Below are positions 33,189 to 40,979 of a stretch of 64,000 nucleotides of DNA, in pieces. Position 1 is the stretch's first letter; every line of letters begins with the position of its first letter. Below the pieces are notes generated by a model, which had not been told where the DNA came from, searched no databases, and saw nothing but the letters and a program-made list of their open reading frames with translations. The DNA comes from JAGPDF01 sp052035735. Its GTDB lineage: Bacteria; Acidobacteriota; Thermoanaerobaculia; Multivoradales; JAGPDF01. A program made the position numbers and the translations under genes. The stretch lies in the NCBI GenBank assembly GCA_052035735.1, contig JBPOHI010000042.1, forward strand, positions 21,789 to 85,788. Reading direction: 5' to 3'.

Positions 33189-34181
33189 TCAGAAGTGATC
33201 GCAGTCTCCCATCGTCAGGTAGAAACCGGTCAGGACCTGCGGCACGCTCACTTGCGGCGCGAAGGTGATGGCGCTCAGCCGCAGGTGCGGCTCGGGAAGT
33301 GCGGCGTAACCGCGTTCGACCAGCGCGGCGCGGGCGGCCTCGTCGCCGCGCAGCCAGAGCTCGACGGCGCCGCCGCCTGCCTCCTGCGCCGCTGCCCGCC
33401 GCTCCAGCTCTGCCGCGAGATCGAGGAGATCCGAGCTCCGCTCGCCGTCCCACAGCAGGTCGACCCAGCGCAGCGTGGCTCCGCCGGAGAGATCCGCGAC
33501 GCCCCATGCGTGGATCTCGCCCGCACGGCGCACTCCGAGCTGCAGATAGCGCCCTCCCGGCCGCTGCTCGTAGCGCCACCGGAACCAGGCGGCATCGCGC
33601 ACTGTCGCTCGCGCGTAGCGGTGCCGGCTGCGTTGCCAGAGCCGGTCCGTCGCGTGGGCATCGAAGCCCTCGGAGATCCAGCTCCGCGCCCGGCTCCACC
33701 TCCCTGCCGGCGCAGGGAAAGGGCTGCGACGGCTGAGCCGCTCGACGGTGTCGGGAGCGAAATAGTGGCCGGTGACCGAACCGGCCCGCTGATGGCGATC
33801 GCCCGGGAAGCCGTAGACAAAACCGACACCCGAACCTCTCGCGGCGCACTCGGCGAGAAACTGCTCCATGGTGAGCTGAAAAGCGCCGCCCCGGCGGCCC
33901 AGGCCGCGGCGGCGGCGCGAGAAGACATCGACGATCTGGGCAGCCCCCATCGGGACTCCGCCCCAGAGGACGTCGACCGCGATCGCCGCGTACTGGCAGA
34001 CGAGCTCTCCGGCGCTGTCGAAAGCGAGCAGGATGCGCGAGCCGCGGGGTGGCCCGAGGAACTTCCACCGCCACTCCGCGAGGCTCCGTTCGGTCGAGAA
34101 GACCTCCGTGAAGGCGCGCTGAATCGCGGCCTCGTCGCCAGGCGCATAGGCGCGGACCGTGTAAGTTCCGGGCGCGTTCAA
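33189..34181 (-). CDS. GNAT-family acetyltransferase-like protein
   Basis: 330 residues from a TTG overlapping the upstream TGA (TTGA). The N-terminal domain starts YTVRAYAPGDEAAIQRAF and continues WRWKFLGPPRGSRILLAFDSAGELVCQYAA, the beta-strand and WRW pattern of GNAT proteins found in polysaccharide loci. A central RRRRGLGRRGGAFQLTMEQFL replaces the acetyl-CoA loop (R-x-x-G-x-G/A), followed by a second GNAT-like half. It likely transfers an acyl or aminoacyl group to the glycan or a precursor in the cytoplasm. Exact substrate unknown. The ALG5-like gene lies 63 bases downstream. Confidence 0.65.
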   Translation of the reverse strand: MNAPGTYTVRAYAPGDEAAIQRAFTEVFSTERSLAEWRWKFLGPPRGSRILLAFDSAGELVCQYAAIAVDVLWGGVPMGAAQIVDVFSRRRRGLGRRGGAFQLTMEQFLAECAARGSGVGFVYGFPGDRHQRAGSVTGHYFAPDTVERLSRRSPFPAPAGRWSRARSWISEGFDAHATDRLWQRSRHRYARATVRDAAWFRWRYEQRPGGRYLQLGVRRAGEIHAWGVADLSGGATLRWVDLLWDGERSSDLLDLAAELERRAAAQEAGGGAVELWLRGDEAARAALVERGYAALPEPHLRLSAITFAPQVSVPQVLTGFYLTMGDCDHF

Positions 34182-35320
34182 GATGCCGCCCCGCAAGCTC
34201 CCACGAGCACGCGCCGCACGCAGAGAGGGGGCGATTCGCTGCCGCGGGCATCGACGCCTCGGATCCACAGTTCACCCGGAGGAAGGCGCTGCCAGACCTC
34301 CTCGGGCAGGCACCACTTCTCGGGCGACGTGGCGTGGCTCGGAAGAGGCTCTCCGGCGGCCGGAAAGCCCCCGGCAGAAAGCGAGACCTCGATCCAGACC
34401 GGGGGACGGGGGGTGGCGAACGCCGCCAGCGGGAACTCCGGCGACGCGCTGTCCGACACCGCGCGCAGCGACGGTGGGTCCGCCTCGCCTAGGGGCGGAG
34501 GCGCCGATCCGAGCGCTTCGAGCACGCCGGTCATCGCCGTGCCGAAGTACCGCCGGCGGAAGCGCCGCTCGGCGGCGGCAAACCAGCCCGCAGCGCGCGG
34601 CTCCTGTACGCTGCTCTGGGCGAACAGGTGGACGGCGTGCGCCGCAGGAACGAACCGCGACTCGAGGCCGGCGGCGCGCAGGCGCAGCAACCAGTCGGTC
34701 TCCTCGAAGTAGAGCCGGAAGGCCTCGTCGAACGGCCCGACCCGGTTCCAGGCGTCCCGCCGGAAAGCGAGCAGCGCGCCGGAGAGCGCCGGCGAGGCGA
34801 ACGTCCTCGCGGCACTCCAATGGCTATGGGCATGGCGACGCCAGGCACGGCGCGCTCCGTGCGCGAACAGCGGCGAAGCCGGATAGCGCCTGGCGAGCGT
34901 CGCGTGAAGCTCGGCAAGCGCCGATCGAGCCTCGGTCGGCGGAAGATGCAGGCGCCGGTCGTCGTCCCAGAAGAACTGCGGTCCGGCCGCCGCCGCGCCC
35001 CGGTCGAGCTCCTCCATCAACCGACTCAGGCAGCCTTCGCCGACGAGAACGTCCGGGTTCATCGCCACGATGCGGTGCGCGCCGCTGGCCTCGACCCCAC
35101 AGCGCACGCCTCCGGCGTAACCCAGATTCGCTCCGGGATCGATCCGGCGCACCGGCAAGTCCCGCCACGCAGCCCGCCCCGCCTCCTCACTGCCGTTGTC
35201 GATCACCAGAATCTCGGCGCGCAGGCGCGACCTCTCGAGATCGCGCACGACGGCCTGCACGGCGTCGACCAGCAAGGCGGGCGTCCGGTAGTGCACCAGC
35301 AGGATCGCGAGGTCGATCAT
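34178..35320 (-). CDS. Family 2 glycosyltransferase with extra C-terminal beta domain
   Basis: 380 residues. GT2 motifs: LAILLVHYRTPALLVDAV, ILVIDNGSEE, NLGYAGGVRCGVE, IVAMNPDVLVGEGCL (NPD metal motif), and FRLYFEETDWLLRLRAAG (catalytic EETD). After about residue 270 comes a region with PVWIEVSLSAGGF, LPPGELWIRGVDARG and CVRRVLVG, a small beta-rich domain that is not part of the catalytic fold and may bind glycan or protein. ATGA overlap with the GT4 gene upstream and TTGA overlap with the acetyltransferase gene downstream. Confidence 0.85.
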   Translation of the reverse strand: MIDLAILLVHYRTPALLVDAVQAVVRDLERSRLRAEILVIDNGSEEAGRAAWRDLPVRRIDPGANLGYAGGVRCGVEASGAHRIVAMNPDVLVGEGCLSRLMEELDRGAAAAGPQFFWDDDRRLHLPPTEARSALAELHATLARRYPASPLFAHGARRAWRRHAHSHWSAARTFASPALSGALLAFRRDAWNRVGPFDEAFRLYFEETDWLLRLRAAGLESRFVPAAHAVHLFAQSSVQEPRAAGWFAAAERRFRRRYFGTAMTGVLEALGSAPPPLGEADPPSLRAVSDSASPEFPLAAFATPRPPVWIEVSLSAGGFPAAGEPLPSHATSPEKWCLPEEVWQRLPPGELWIRGVDARGSESPPLCVRRVLVGACGAAS

Positions 35321-36366
35321 CTCCGGGCGGCCTCGGCAGCCCAGCGGATGGCGAGCTCGACCTCGCGGCCGACCGCCTCGGGCGCGAACCGCTGCGCCGC
35401 GCGCAGGCCGCTCTGCCGCTGTTGCCGCCAGCAGGCCGGCGTCGCGAGCAACTCGCCGGCGACGCGCGCGAAAGCCGCCGCATCGGTGGGTTCGACGAGA
35501 CGCGCGCCGCGGCCTGCGGTCAGAAACTCGACCCCCGGGAGACGGGCCGCCACAGCCGGCACGCCGAGTTGCATCGCCTCGAGCAGCGGCAGGCCGAGTC
35601 CCTCGCCAGCTTGCGAGGAGAACAGCAGCAGATCGCAGTCGGCCAGCGCGGCGAGGGCGACGCGAGGCGCGACCGCGGAGAGATAGCGCACCTCGATCGC
35701 CGGCGGATGGAGCGCCCGTTCGGCATCCGAGCAGGGCAGGGCGGAGATCCTGACGAGTTGCGGCACGCGGTCCGGCGGAGCGTCGGCGACCAACTGCGCC
35801 AGCGCGGCGAGTCCGATCCGGATCCCCTTCACGGGCGCTTCGAAGATGCCGCAAAGCGCGACCCTTGGTCGCCGCCGCGGCCCGAAGCGCAGCCTCCGGC
35901 CGACGGATCGATCTGCCGGCGCAGGAGCGAGCCGGAAGTCCCGGCCGAACAGACTGCGCAGACGCTCGCCGAGGTGCGGAGCCACGACGAGAGCCGGGTG
36001 CGGCCGTCGATAGGCGGCGCGGATCGCCTCGCGCTCTGCCGCGAGGTGCTCCAGGTCCTCTTCGAAACCCTGGCAGAAATGGGCGACCGGGCCCGCATCC
36101 AGGTCCTCGGCGCGCGCAATCGTCGTCCAGTAGGTGGCAATCACGAGGTCCTGGGAGGGCAAGCGCCCCGTCTGCCTGGTCAGATCGAGGTAGAGCGGCG
36201 TCCGCCCGCGCCGGCCTGCGAACCCACCGACCGCCCAAGGCGGCATCTCCCCCTCGGCCGCGACCGTCACCGCATGCCCCCGGCCGGCGAGCAGCCGCGC
36301 CTGCTGCAGCACGACCTTGGTCCCTCCCCCGAGCTCCGGCCGGTCCAGCACGTACGTTACCCGCAT
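35317..36366 (-). CDS. Family 4 glycosyltransferase
   Basis: 349 residues, GT-B fold. It begins MRVTYVLDRPELGGGTKVVLQQA, typical of GT4 enzymes from rhamnan/O-antigen loci. The C-terminal half has VALCGIFEAPVKGIRIGLAAL, LSAVAPRVALAALADCDLLLFSS, and EGLGLPLLEAMQLGVPAVAA with the donor-binding E-x7-E. It follows the ABC permease gene by 22 bases. Cytoplasmic; substrate unknown. Confidence 0.85.
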   Translation of the reverse strand: MRVTYVLDRPELGGGTKVVLQQARLLAGRGHAVTVAAEGEMPPWAVGGFAGRRGRTPLYLDLTRQTGRLPSQDLVIATYWTTIARAEDLDAGPVAHFCQGFEEDLEHLAAEREAIRAAYRRPHPALVVAPHLGERLRSLFGRDFRLAPAPADRSVGRRLRFGPRRRPRVALCGIFEAPVKGIRIGLAALAQLVADAPPDRVPQLVRISALPCSDAERALHPPAIEVRYLSAVAPRVALAALADCDLLLFSSQAGEGLGLPLLEAMQLGVPAVAARLPGVEFLTAGRGARLVEPTDAAAFARVAGELLATPACWRQQRQSGLRAAQRFAPEAVGREVELAIRWAAEAARR

Positions 36367-36388
36367 CGGATCTCGGCGCGGACGCCGT

Positions 36389-37156
36389 TCAGAGCTCGTC
36401 GGCGAAGGCCGGCCGGAGCCGCCGGAAGAGCCCCCAGCCGAGGCCCAAGGCCATCAGGGAGATGGCGGCCAGCGCGAGAGCGGCGCCGGGCGACGGCGGT
36501 GGCCCACCGAGCAGGACCGTGCGGTAGGCCTGCACGGTGGTCGCCATGGGATTGCAGGTCATCCAGGGCCGCAGGCGCTCCGGAAGCAGGCTCAGGGGAT
36601 AGACGATCGGCGTCAGATAGAACCAGGCCTGGAGTCCGATGCCGAGCGCCTGGGCGACATCGCGGAAGAAGACCTGCAGGGCCGACGCGGCCCAGCCCAG
36701 GCCGAGCGCCAGCGCGACCTGAGCGGCCACCGCGAACAGCAGCCAGGGCAGGCGACCCCAGGCCGGCTCGCCGGCAAACCCTTGCCAGACGGCGAAGATG
36801 CCCAGCGCGACGGCCTGATGCACCAGGGCCGAGGCGACGGTCGAGACGACCAGCAGTTCGCTCGGAAAGAGGAGTTTCCGCACCAGGCCGGAGTGCTCCA
36901 CCACGGAGTTGGCGGCCCGCTGCACACTCTCCGCGAACCCCAGCCAGGGGACCAGGCCGGAGAACAGGAAGACCGGAAAGCTCGAGGTCCGCTCGCCGAC
37001 CAAAGGCACCTTTAGAATGAGCGAGAAGACCACCCAGAGGAGTGCCAGCTGCCAGAGCGGGTGCACGAATGCCCAGAGAAAGCCGAAGAGCGAGCCACGA
37101 TAGCGGCTCTGCAGGTCGCGGCGGACCAGCTCTTTGAGGAGGAAACCGTGGTGCAT
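36389..37156 (-). CDS. Polysaccharide ABC transporter permease (Wzm/TagG type), without ATPase gene nearby
   Basis: 255 residues, six membrane helices of the ABC2 family. It opens with LLKELVRRDLQSRYRGSLFGFLWAFVHPLWQL, the amphipathic signature of O-antigen and teichoic-acid exporters. A conserved FFRDVAQALGIGLQAWFYLTPIVYPLSLLP region precedes TM5. The partner ATP-binding subunit (Wzt) is not encoded in the surrounding 20 kb. It is the first gene of the minus-strand second glycan locus; its ATG lies 40 bases from the -35 of the divergent regulator promoter. It probably exports the second polymer with an ATPase encoded elsewhere. Confidence 0.88.
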   Translation of the reverse strand: MHHGFLLKELVRRDLQSRYRGSLFGFLWAFVHPLWQLALLWVVFSLILKVPLVGERTSSFPVFLFSGLVPWLGFAESVQRAANSVVEHSGLVRKLLFPSELLVVSTVASALVHQAVALGIFAVWQGFAGEPAWGRLPWLLFAVAAQVALALGLGWAASALQVFFRDVAQALGIGLQAWFYLTPIVYPLSLLPERLRPWMTCNPMATTVQAYRTVLLGGPPPSPGAALALAAISLMALGLGWGLFRRLRPAFADEL

Positions 37157-37196
37157 TCGGGTCCGGGACGGCCGAGCGTCGGCCTTTCATGGCATC

Positions 37197-37226
37197 TTGA
37201 CATGGAACCTCGCCCCTGCCTACTAT
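37197..37226 (+). promoter_or_regulatory. Consensus sigma-70 promoter of the XRE/TPR operon
   Basis: TTGACA (37197-37202), an 18-base spacer and TACTAT (37221-37226): the best housekeeping-type promoter in the window. The predicted start near 37233 lies past the ATGs at 37225 and 37231, which makes the ATG at 37249 the likely translation start. An 8-base palindrome GCATATGC (37227-37234) covers the start point and could be an operator for the XRE protein itself (inference). Confidence 0.7.
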
Positions 37227-37248
37227 GCATATGCGTCGGAAATTCGCC

Positions 37249-37623
37249 ATGGGACAACTACCAGAGATCCAGCAGGTCCAACTCGTCGGGAAGAAGATCC
37301 GTCAGCTCCGCAAGGAGCGCCACCTTACGCAGACGGAGCTTTCCGCCAAGCTGGGCATCCAGCAGTCCGACCTCTCGCGGATGGAAAAGGGCGAGTATCG
37401 GGTCAGCCTGGACACCCTGTTCAAGGTCTTGGCCGAGTTCCGCATCGGCGTCGGCGAGTTCTTCGAGGACGTTTCGCGCGAAACCGTCTCGCCGCGCGAC
37501 CTGCGGCTGCTGAACGACTTCCACTCCCTCGACCCGGTAGCGCAGGAGGAGATCGAGGGCTACATCCACGAGCGCAGACAGCCCCGCCGCATCGCCCGCC
37601 GCGAGCCGGCGATTCTCAGCTAG
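37249..37623 (+). CDS. XRE/Cro-C1-type HTH transcriptional regulator
   Basis: 124 residues. HTH_3 domain at about 15-70: VGKKIRQLRKERHLTQTELSAKLGI with the recognition helix QQSDLSRMEKGEY, and the dimer-side helix VSLDTLFKVLAEF. A C-terminal helical tail (about 75-124) follows. ATGs at 37225 and 37231 were rejected because the promoter -10 overlaps the first and the predicted RNA start lies beyond both; GGAA precedes the ATG at 37249. A TPR protein gene follows after 14 bases. HTH plus TPR is the arrangement of RRNPP-type peptide-responsive regulators (Rgg, PlcR, PrgX), here split into two proteins. Probably self-regulated. Confidence 0.88.
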   Translation: MGQLPEIQQVQLVGKKIRQLRKERHLTQTELSAKLGIQQSDLSRMEKGEYRVSLDTLFKVLAEFRIGVGEFFEDVSRETVSPRDLRLLNDFHSLDPVAQEEIEGYIHERRQPRRIARREPAILS

Positions 37624-37637
37624 GATCTCCTCTCGAG

Positions 37638-38528
37638 ATGGACAACCGGGAAGAGTTTCACGCGGCTCGCGTTCGCTGGACCGAAGCCTTCGAGGCCGGG
37701 CGCCTCGAAGAGGCTCTGGCGTTGGTCGAGTCCGCCTATCTCTGGGCCGAGGCGTCCGGCGATGAGTTGTTGCGCGACCGCGCGCTGTGCAATCGCGCCG
37801 CGATAGCGCTCGAGCTCGGGCGCGGAGCGACGCACATTCCGGCGCTACGCGCGCTCTTGGTGCGCGCCGCCGACCCAGAGAACGCCTACCTCGCGTCCTA
37901 CACGATCGCGCGCCACTACGAGCTGCTGAAGGAGCATCGCAAAGGGCTGTTCTACGCCCAGCTCGCGCGCGACCGCGCCGCCTTGCTCGACGAGAATCGC
38001 CGAGCCGCGAGCCTGAACTACATCGCCAATTTCCTGGTTGCCGAGAGTCGGTTCGACGAGGCGATCGCGACCTACGAAGAGGCGCTCACGCTGCTGCCGA
38101 CGCGCGATTCGCTGCGCGCTTCGGTCATCGGCTACAACCTCGGCTACTGTTCGGTGCTCACAGGGAATGGCCGTGCCGGCCTGACGCTGCTCTACGCCAG
38201 CTTGCGCTCGCTGCTGCGGCGAGGCGCCGAGACACATGCGATGAAGGCGCGGCTCGACCTCGCTTTCGCCCTGCTCGAGACCGGCCACGCGCGGCCGGCC
38301 GGACGCCATGCCGCCCGCGCGCTCGCAGCCGCCGAACGCTGCAGTGACAGCGACGCCAAGAAGAATGCGCTCTACCTATTGGGCGCCGCGGCCGTCGCCA
38401 ACGGTGATCGCATCGGAGCGCGAAAGCACTTCGAGCGCCTGCAGCAGGGCTTCTATCCGGAGGCGGACTACCTGCCCGAGTTCCTCCTGCGCATCGATGT
38501 GCGCGAACTGGTCAATCTGAAGGCCTGA
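37638..38528 (+). CDS. TPR-repeat protein, possible sensor partner of the XRE regulator
   Basis: 296 residues, all-helical, no signal peptide. Repeats with TPR spacing are visible from residue 10 to about 280, for example WTEAFEAGRLEEALALVESA, FLVAESRFDEAIATYEEAL and LGAAAVANGDRIGARKHFERL. The architecture resembles the ligand-binding part of RRNPP receptors such as Rgg/PlcR, but it has no DNA-binding domain of its own; the preceding gene supplies one. ATG with GAG directly upstream; TAGGAT 12 bases before the ATG might also serve as a -10. The secreted RGHIVEL protein gene starts 12 bases after its stop. A protein-protein adaptor role is an alternative. Confidence 0.8.
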   Translation: MDNREEFHAARVRWTEAFEAGRLEEALALVESAYLWAEASGDELLRDRALCNRAAIALELGRGATHIPALRALLVRAADPENAYLASYTIARHYELLKEHRKGLFYAQLARDRAALLDENRRAASLNYIANFLVAESRFDEAIATYEEALTLLPTRDSLRASVIGYNLGYCSVLTGNGRAGLTLLYASLRSLLRRGAETHAMKARLDLAFALLETGHARPAGRHAARALAAAERCSDSDAKKNALYLLGAAAVANGDRIGARKHFERLQQGFYPEADYLPEFLLRIDVRELVNLKA

Positions 38529-38540
38529 TCGAGTCCGACG

Positions 38541-39935
38541 ATGACGACCCTGCGCCCATTCCTCCGCTCCCTCGCCCTGCTGGCGGCGGTCGCTGCCTCG
38601 CCAGTACTGGCGGCCGCGACGGCTACGCCGGCCGAGCTCGGCAGCGACGGAACGGCCTATCGCCTCTGGTCGGGGAGCTACGGCGAGCTGTTCGGTACTT
38701 CCAACGGCGAAGTCGCTCCGGCCACGCCCGTGCTCGCGCTCGACGTCATCGCACCCGGACAGGCGCTCGTCCGCCAGTTGGTGCCCGGCACCGAAGGTCC
38801 TGCCGCGGAGACCGCTTCGGCGCTGCTCTTCGATCGCAATTCAGCCTCTGTGCATGTCGTCTGGAGCTCGCGCACGGTCGCCAATCTCACCGTCTCCCGC
38901 CTGCAGCTGCGCACCCTCGCGCCCACGGGCTGGACCGACCTGATTGAGCTCTCCGGCGGCTCGCTGACCGACAAGTCGGCGCTCCGTCTGGCACTGACCT
39001 CCGACGAGTATTCGGCGACCGTCGAAGGCGTTGCGACGCGGAACGCCCGCCGAATCCTGCATCTCGTCTGGGCGGAAACGACGGCCGATGTGGCTCGCGC
39101 CTACTACTCGCCCGTCGTCTTCGTGCGCGGCCAGTATCTGGGCTGGAATCCGGTCATCGCACTCGATGAGCTGTCGAGCCCGAGCCCCACCCTGGCACCT
39201 GCAGCGGCGGTAGGACTCGCCCTCGCTGCCGCGCCCACGCTGGTCACGACGCCGAATGGCAAGGTTACGGCGTCGTTTGTTCAGTCGCAGACGCATCATC
39301 TGGTGACCGTCGATGTGCAGGCGCTACCGGGTGAGCTCGGCGAGCTGGCGGAAGCGGCTCGCGGTCACATCGTCGAGCTCGCGCAGACGATCGGCCTCGA
39401 CGATCGCGCTCAGCTGGCCGAGGCGGCTCGCGGTCACATCGTCGAACTCGCCGGCGACTTCCATCCGGCCGCCGCGCAGTACCTGGGCGATCGAACTGGC
39501 GAGCTGTTGGCTGGCGTGGAAGCCGGAGCCGACGGAGCGACGCTCGCCGAGATGGCGCGCGGACACATCGTCGAGCTCGGGCGCGAGATCCTCTTCGCCG
39601 GGCTGGCCAATCGCGGCGCCGCCGAAGAGCTGCTGCTCGAGCTCCCGCCGCTCGATGTCGCGACGGCCCCACCTGGAACCGCGTTCAGCCACTTCTTCGT
39701 GATGCGCCGCATGGCGCGGTGGGACATCCCGAGCGACCTCGTCGCTCCGGACGCGCGGATTCTGGTCTCGTCCGACGGTAGCCAGGCGACGATCGCGTGG
39801 ACGGGTGAGGGTCACCTGCTCTATCGCGAAGTGGGTGCGGACGGCGTCTGGAGCCCGACCCGGGACATCGATCTCGCACTGATTCCTCTCGCCGAAGCCT
39901 GGGACGCCGTCAGCCGGCGCGCCTCGGGTCTCTGA
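38541..39935 (+). CDS. Secreted beta-propeller-like protein with three RGHIVEL repeats
   Basis: 464 residues. A Sec signal peptide (RSLALLAAVAASPVLAAA, cleavage near residue 25) precedes blade-like units with hydrophobic-W then Y/G-W-L patterns: VHVVWSS/GWTDLIEL, RILHLVWAE/YLGWNPVIAL and ATIAWTGEG/GVWSPTRDIDL near the C-terminus. Between the second and last of these sits a helical insertion (about 260-370) with three copies of LAE[A/M]ARGHIVEL at residues 269-280, 292-303 and 335-346. The copies differ in DNA almost only at synonymous sites. I do not recognise a family. It could be a structural surface protein, or a precursor releasing a repeated peptide sensed by the TPR/XRE pair encoded just upstream (inference). 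Confidence 0.75.
   Translation: MTTLRPFLRSLALLAAVAASPVLAAATATPAELGSDGTAYRLWSGSYGELFGTSNGEVAPATPVLALDVIAPGQALVRQLVPGTEGPAAETASALLFDRNSASVHVVWSSRTVANLTVSRLQLRTLAPTGWTDLIELSGGSLTDKSALRLALTSDEYSATVEGVATRNARRILHLVWAETTADVARAYYSPVVFVRGQYLGWNPVIALDELSSPSPTLAPAAAVGLALAAAPTLVTTPNGKVTASFVQSQTHHLVTVDVQALPGELGELAEAARGHIVELAQTIGLDDRAQLAEAARGHIVELAGDFHPAAAQYLGDRTGELLAGVEAGADGATLAEMARGHIVELGREILFAGLANRGAAEELLLELPPLDVATAPPGTAFSHFFVMRRMARWDIPSDLVAPDARILVSSDGSQATIAWTGEGHLLYREVGADGVWSPTRDIDLALIPLAEAWDAVSRRASGL
39345..39578 (+). repeat. Three coding repeats of LAE[A/M]ARGHIVEL
   Basis: Units of 36 bases at 39345-39380, 39414-39449 and 39543-39578, unevenly spaced (69 and 129 bases between starts) and in frame in the secreted protein gene. 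Copies 1 and 2 differ at three synonymous sites. Copies 1 and 3 differ at five synonymous codons and one amino-acid change (Ala to Met). Intervening sequence is unrelated. Confidence 0.9.
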
Positions 39936-39986
39936 CCCGCGCACCGCGCTCGCCCCTCCCTCCAGCCGCTACGGCCGAAGTTCCGC

Positions 39987-40976
39987 TCAGTCTCGGGTGA
40001 TTTCGATCTGCCGTGCCGTCGGGCGCGCCGGGAGGATCCGCGTCCCCTGCTCGCGCCAGGCGGCGGCGATCGCCTCCCGCCGCTCGGCCGGCGCGAGCAC
40101 CAGCACCGAGCCCCCGCCACCCGCGCCGCAGGCCTTGCCACCCCAGGCGCCCAGCGACCGAGCGCTGTCGAGCAGAGCCTCGATCCCCGGCGTCGAGACC
40201 TCGGTAGAGAGCTGCCGCCGCGCCGCCCACTCCTCGCCGACGAGTCGGCCGACTTCGGCCCAGTCAGAGGCCTGCAAAGCCGCAGGCAACTGCGAAGCGA
40301 CGGCGGCGATCTCCTGCAGCCGTTCGACGATGAACGGATCGGCCTCGAGCCGGCGTCGCACTACCAGCCAGTTCGCCCCGGCGGAGAAGTGACTCTGGCC
40401 GGTGAAGCCGATCAGAAGATGCGCGCCCAGGGTTTCGAGGTCGACGGGCAAGGGCGTGATGCGCTCCCCGCCGGGCAGGTGGGCGATCTGCAGCACACCG
40501 CCGAGCTGCGCCGGATAGTGATCCTGAAGGCCGGTCGGCAATCCCATCAGCCGGGCTTCGAGATCGCGCGCCACCGCCGCGCGCTCGCCGGCAGTTCGTG
40601 TCGGAGCGCCGTGCTGTTGCACCTCTGCAGCCGCCAGCAGCGCCACCGCGAGAGCGGAGCTCGCGCCCAGTCCGCCGCCGCGCGGTGAGGCGCTCGCGAT
40701 GTCGATTGCGAAGGGCGGCAGCCGCTCGGCGCGAGCGACGGCTCCGACCAGTGCTCCGCCGGGCGCGGCGGCGAGCGCGTCGAGGTCGCCGGCTTCCAGC
40801 CTCTCCCCTTCCTGGGTCACCAGGAAGCCGCGCGATCGCGCCTCGAGGTGCACCTCGACTGCGAGATCGAGGGCGACGTTGACCGTGCAGGCGCCGGGAT
40901 GGAAGAGCCCCAGAGGCCAGATGTCGAGGGTTCCACCGCCCAAGTCGGCGCGGCACCACGTGCTGACGCGGATCAC
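39987..40976 (-). CDS. GHMP-family sugar kinase (heptose-7-phosphate/fucose kinase-like)
   Basis: 329 residues, GTG start. Motif 1 is STWCRADLGGGTLDI, as in HddA/fucokinase-type enzymes. Motif 2 (phosphate loop) is PRGGGLGASSALAVALLAA. A C-terminal KACGAGGGGSVLVL is motif 3. HddA phosphorylates D-glycero-alpha-D-manno-heptose 7-phosphate at C1 in the GDP-heptose route, and the closest similarity by eye is to that group, but the substrate is not settled. Two other heptose-activation genes lie 3-5 kb away. It sits 3 bases downstream of the M23 peptidase gene and is probably co-transcribed with it. Confidence 0.82.
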   Translation of the reverse strand: MIRVSTWCRADLGGGTLDIWPLGLFHPGACTVNVALDLAVEVHLEARSRGFLVTQEGERLEAGDLDALAAAPGGALVGAVARAERLPPFAIDIASASPRGGGLGASSALAVALLAAAEVQQHGAPTRTAGERAAVARDLEARLMGLPTGLQDHYPAQLGGVLQIAHLPGGERITPLPVDLETLGAHLLIGFTGQSHFSAGANWLVVRRRLEADPFIVERLQEIAAVASQLPAALQASDWAEVGRLVGEEWAARRQLSTEVSTPGIEALLDSARSLGAWGGKACGAGGGGSVLVLAPAERREAIAAAWREQGTRILPARPTARQIEITRD

Positions 40977-40979
40977 GCC

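Noticed and set aside
34183..37020. 945-residue plus-strand open frame across GT2, GT4 and permease genes
   Set aside because: Composition is Arg/Pro/Ser/Ala-rich and motif-free; the minus-strand genes are certain.
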